Assembly (NCBI GenBank): GCA_002393905.1 | Contig: DGSJ01000013.1 | Span: forward strand, 1 to 7,642 | Length of the DNA stretch: 7,642 nucleotides | From: Caryophanales bacterium UBA4365 | Lineage (GTDB): Bacteria; Bacillota_I; Bacilli_A; RFN20; CAG-826 | Reading direction: 5' to 3' | The notes under the pieces: generated by a model | The model's database searches: none | The model's input: only the letters and a program-made list of their open reading frames with translations | Told to the model about the DNA's origin: nothing | Translations under genes and position numbers: made by a program | Shown: piece after piece, positions 5,867 through 7,642 of the stretch | How positions within the stretch are numbered: position 1 is the first letter of the stretch | Layout of the letters: every line of letters starts with the position of its first letter

Positions 5867-7642
5867 TTAATGGAAAACACGAGTCACTTCATAGACGTTT
5901 TTAACGTTTAATAAAACGTTCATTACATCCCGAAGTTGGTTCGCATTTCGAACATAAATCGTACAGGCAATCGATGTTGTCATTGTTGATGAATGGAGCT
6001 GACAATTAAGTGAAGTCACAGACACCTTTGATGAAGAGAAAATTTGCATCACATCAGTGACTAAATTTGGACGGTCATAACACTCGATTTTAAGGTCGAC
6101 AGGATATGTTCCATCTTGGAGGTCTTCTTTCCAAAAAACATCGATTAATCGTTGCTTTTCATTAATAATGTTTGGACAGTTTTTCACGTGAACGGTGATA
6201 CCTTTTCCTTTGGTAATGTAACCAACAATTTCATCACCTGGAATTGGGGTACAACAGCTGCCTAAAGTAATGGCAATTTTGCCAGCATTTGGCACATAAA
6301 CTGGACAGTGATCATTATCGTTTTTACGAACTTTATCGACTTTGATTTCTTCTTTTGGTCGGACATTTAAAAAGTCGATGATCGCTGCTGGAATTGGGTT
6401 CTTATTAGAGACCGCTAAATAAAGTTCATTTAAATCTTTGGCGTTAAATTGTTTAAAGACCTTGTCTTGATTGACGAGACGTTCCATATCGGATTCCCCG
6501 ATACCAATTGTTTTAAAGGCATCCACCATTGCCTCTTTGCCTTTGTTAATCTTGTCATCTTTCATAAATTCAGCGTTCTTTTTTGCTAAGAATTTACGAA
6601 TGTGTGCTTTAGCAAAGTTGCTTGTGGCAATGTTTAACCAACCTTCGTTTGGCCCGGTTGCGTTATTGGAGGTTTTAATCTCGACCACGTCACCAGTTTT
6701 TAAGGTTGTATTTAAAGGTACCATGGAGTTATTAACTTTGGCTCCAACAGCCTTTTCAGCAACCTTTGTATGAATCTTGTAAGCAAAATCAATTGGCGTT
6801 GCACCTTGAGGCAGGTCAATCACTTTACCTTGAGGGGTAAAAACGTAGACATTGGCGTTAAAGATGTCGTTAGAAAGAGTCGACATATATTCTTTGGCGT
6901 TTAAGTCTTCTTCACTGATGGTAACGAAGTCTCTTAACCAGTGTAAACGTTCCTCAATTTCTTTTTGTTCACGAGAAGCGTTGTAGTTGGTTCCTTCTTT
7001 ATATCGCCAGTGGGCGGCAACACCGCTTTCGGCGACTTCATCCATCTCTTTTGTTCTAATTTGCACTTCAAAGATGTTTCCATCGCCAGAAAGAACACAT
7101 GTATGTAAAGACTGATACATGTTTGGTTTTGGCATGGCGATATAGTCTTTAAATCGACCTGGAATTGGTTTATATGTGGCGTGAATAATACCTAAGATCT
7201 CATAACAATTAAGTTCGGATTCGGTAATAATACGCATCGCTAAAATATCAAAAATTTCTTCGAATGAATGGTGTTTTTGATAAATCTTTCGATAAATTGA
7301 ATAGATTGATTTCACACGTCTTTCCATTTGGAAAGGAATACCTTTTTCGAAGAGGTCATCAGCGACTTTCTTGGAGAATGTTTCCAAAGACTTCATCGCG
7401 TTTTTGATTTTGGAGTTAACTAGTTGAGAAATCTCTTCGTACTTTTCCGGCTCAAGATATTTTAATGATAAGTCTTCAAGTTCAGATTTGAGTTGGTTCA
7501 TACCTAATCGGTGAGCGATTGGCGCAAACACTTCAAGTGTTTCGCGAGCCAAAACCTTTTGTCGTTCAGGAGAAAGAGCACTTAATGTGCGCATATTATG
7601 AAGTCGGTCAGCAAGTTTAATTAAGATGACACGAACATCACG
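5867..7642 (-). CDS. rel: Bifunctional (p)ppGpp synthetase/hydrolase, Rel/SpoT family (5' end beyond window)
   Basis: Long-form RelA/SpoT homologue that makes and degrades the alarmone (p)ppGpp in response to uncharged tRNA at the ribosome; cytosolic. The frame is open to the right edge (591 residues visible), so the start and about 135-145 N-terminal residues are missing compared with the usual 730-740. Fragment residues 1-19 include KLADRLHNMR, the end of the HD hydrolase domain with its conserved Asp; the His-Asp pair itself is outside. The synthetase domain (about 90-215) has EIFDILAMR (Asp132), RFKD (163-166), the PKPNMYQSLHT loop and FEVQIRT (Glu192). RFKD, rather than the acidic form of monofunctional RelA, argues for a bifunctional enzyme. 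TGS follows at about 263-325 (NVYVFTPQGKVIDLP), then the helical region, the CC zinc-finger segment (GSCCTPIPGDEIVGY, Cys463-464, and NCPN) and a C-terminal ACT domain (about 513-591). Catalytic residues in the visible part look intact. The TAA stop is 92 bases before hisS, a common Bacillota neighbour. Confidence 0.97.
   Translation of the reverse strand, partial: RDVRVILIKLADRLHNMRTLSALSPERQKVLARETLEVFAPIAHRLGMNQLKSELEDLSLKYLEPEKYEEISQLVNSKIKNAMKSLETFSKKVADDLFEKGIPFQMERRVKSIYSIYRKIYQKHHSFEEIFDILAMRIITESELNCYEILGIIHATYKPIPGRFKDYIAMPKPNMYQSLHTCVLSGDGNIFEVQIRTKEMDEVAESGVAAHWRYKEGTNYNASREQKEIEERLHWLRDFVTISEEDLNAKEYMSTLSNDIFNANVYVFTPQGKVIDLPQGATPIDFAYKIHTKVAEKAVGAKVNNSMVPLNTTLKTGDVVEIKTSNNATGPNEGWLNIATSNFAKAHIRKFLAKKNAEFMKDDKINKGKEAMVDAFKTIGIGESDMERLVNQDKVFKQFNAKDLNELYLAVSNKNPIPAAIIDFLNVRPKEEIKVDKVRKNDNDHCPVYVPNAGKIAITLGSCCTPIPGDEIVGYITKGKGITVHVKNCPNIINEKQRLIDVFWKEDLQDGTYPVDLKIECYDRPNLVTDVMQIFSSSKVSVTSLNCQLHSSTMTTSIACTIYVRNANQLRDVMNVLLNVKNVYEVTRVFH

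Noticed and set aside
6471..6773. 100-residue plus-strand open frame opposite rel
   Set aside because: Antisense shadow of the Rel TGS and helical region. The hydrophobic look comes from the reverse complement of charged codons, and no start signal is seen.

Overview
The window is a gene-dense, AT-rich bacterial chromosome segment (about 40% GC by eye) in which every real gene lies on the minus strand. Read in the direction of transcription, from high to low coordinates, the order is: a Rel/SpoT-family (p)ppGpp synthetase/hydrolase that is cut by the right edge, hisS, aspS, tkt, nusB, and the beginning of xseA, which is cut by the left edge. The Rel family type, the hisS-aspS pair, the nusB-xseA pair, strong AAGGAG-type ribosome binding sites and low GC all point to the Bacillota (Bacilli, Erysipelotrichia or a Mollicutes-related uncultured line). 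All tryptophans I checked are TGG and no long reading frame carries an internal TGA. It therefore uses the standard bacterial code, unlike Mycoplasma or Spiroplasma. The species cannot be named from this sequence.

Layout: positions 7642-5867 hold Rel. Its N-terminal roughly 135-145 residues are outside the window, but the end of the HD hydrolase domain, the synthetase domain, TGS, the CC zinc-finger region and ACT are present. A 92-base gap (5866-5775) contains the only convincing promoter, TTGTCT-17-TATAAT. An 8-bp-arm inverted repeat fills the spacer between its -35 and -10 boxes. hisS (5774-4455) overlaps aspS (4462-2735) by 8 bases. A 25-base gap with a strong Shine-Dalgarno leads to tkt (2709-748). 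The tkt stop directly abuts the nusB ATG (747-340), and nusB overlaps xseA (343 to the left edge) by 4 bases. No stretch of 300 bases lacks a gene.

The five genes from hisS to xseA look like one operon with translational coupling at three junctions. It joins tRNA charging (HisRS, AspRS), the non-oxidative pentose phosphate pathway (transketolase), transcription antitermination for rRNA operons (NusB) and DNA repair (exonuclease VII large subunit). The stringent-response enzyme Rel sits just upstream and may read through. These are housekeeping genes. I found no mobile element, CRISPR array, RNA gene, toxin-antitoxin or defence system, and no sign of an undescribed system. The points worth a second look are the inverted repeat in the hisS promoter, the lack of room for a T-box leader, tkt sitting between aspS and nusB, a variant active-site motif in HisRS, a divergent NusB N-terminus, and two perfect 18-bp palindromes inside coding sequence.
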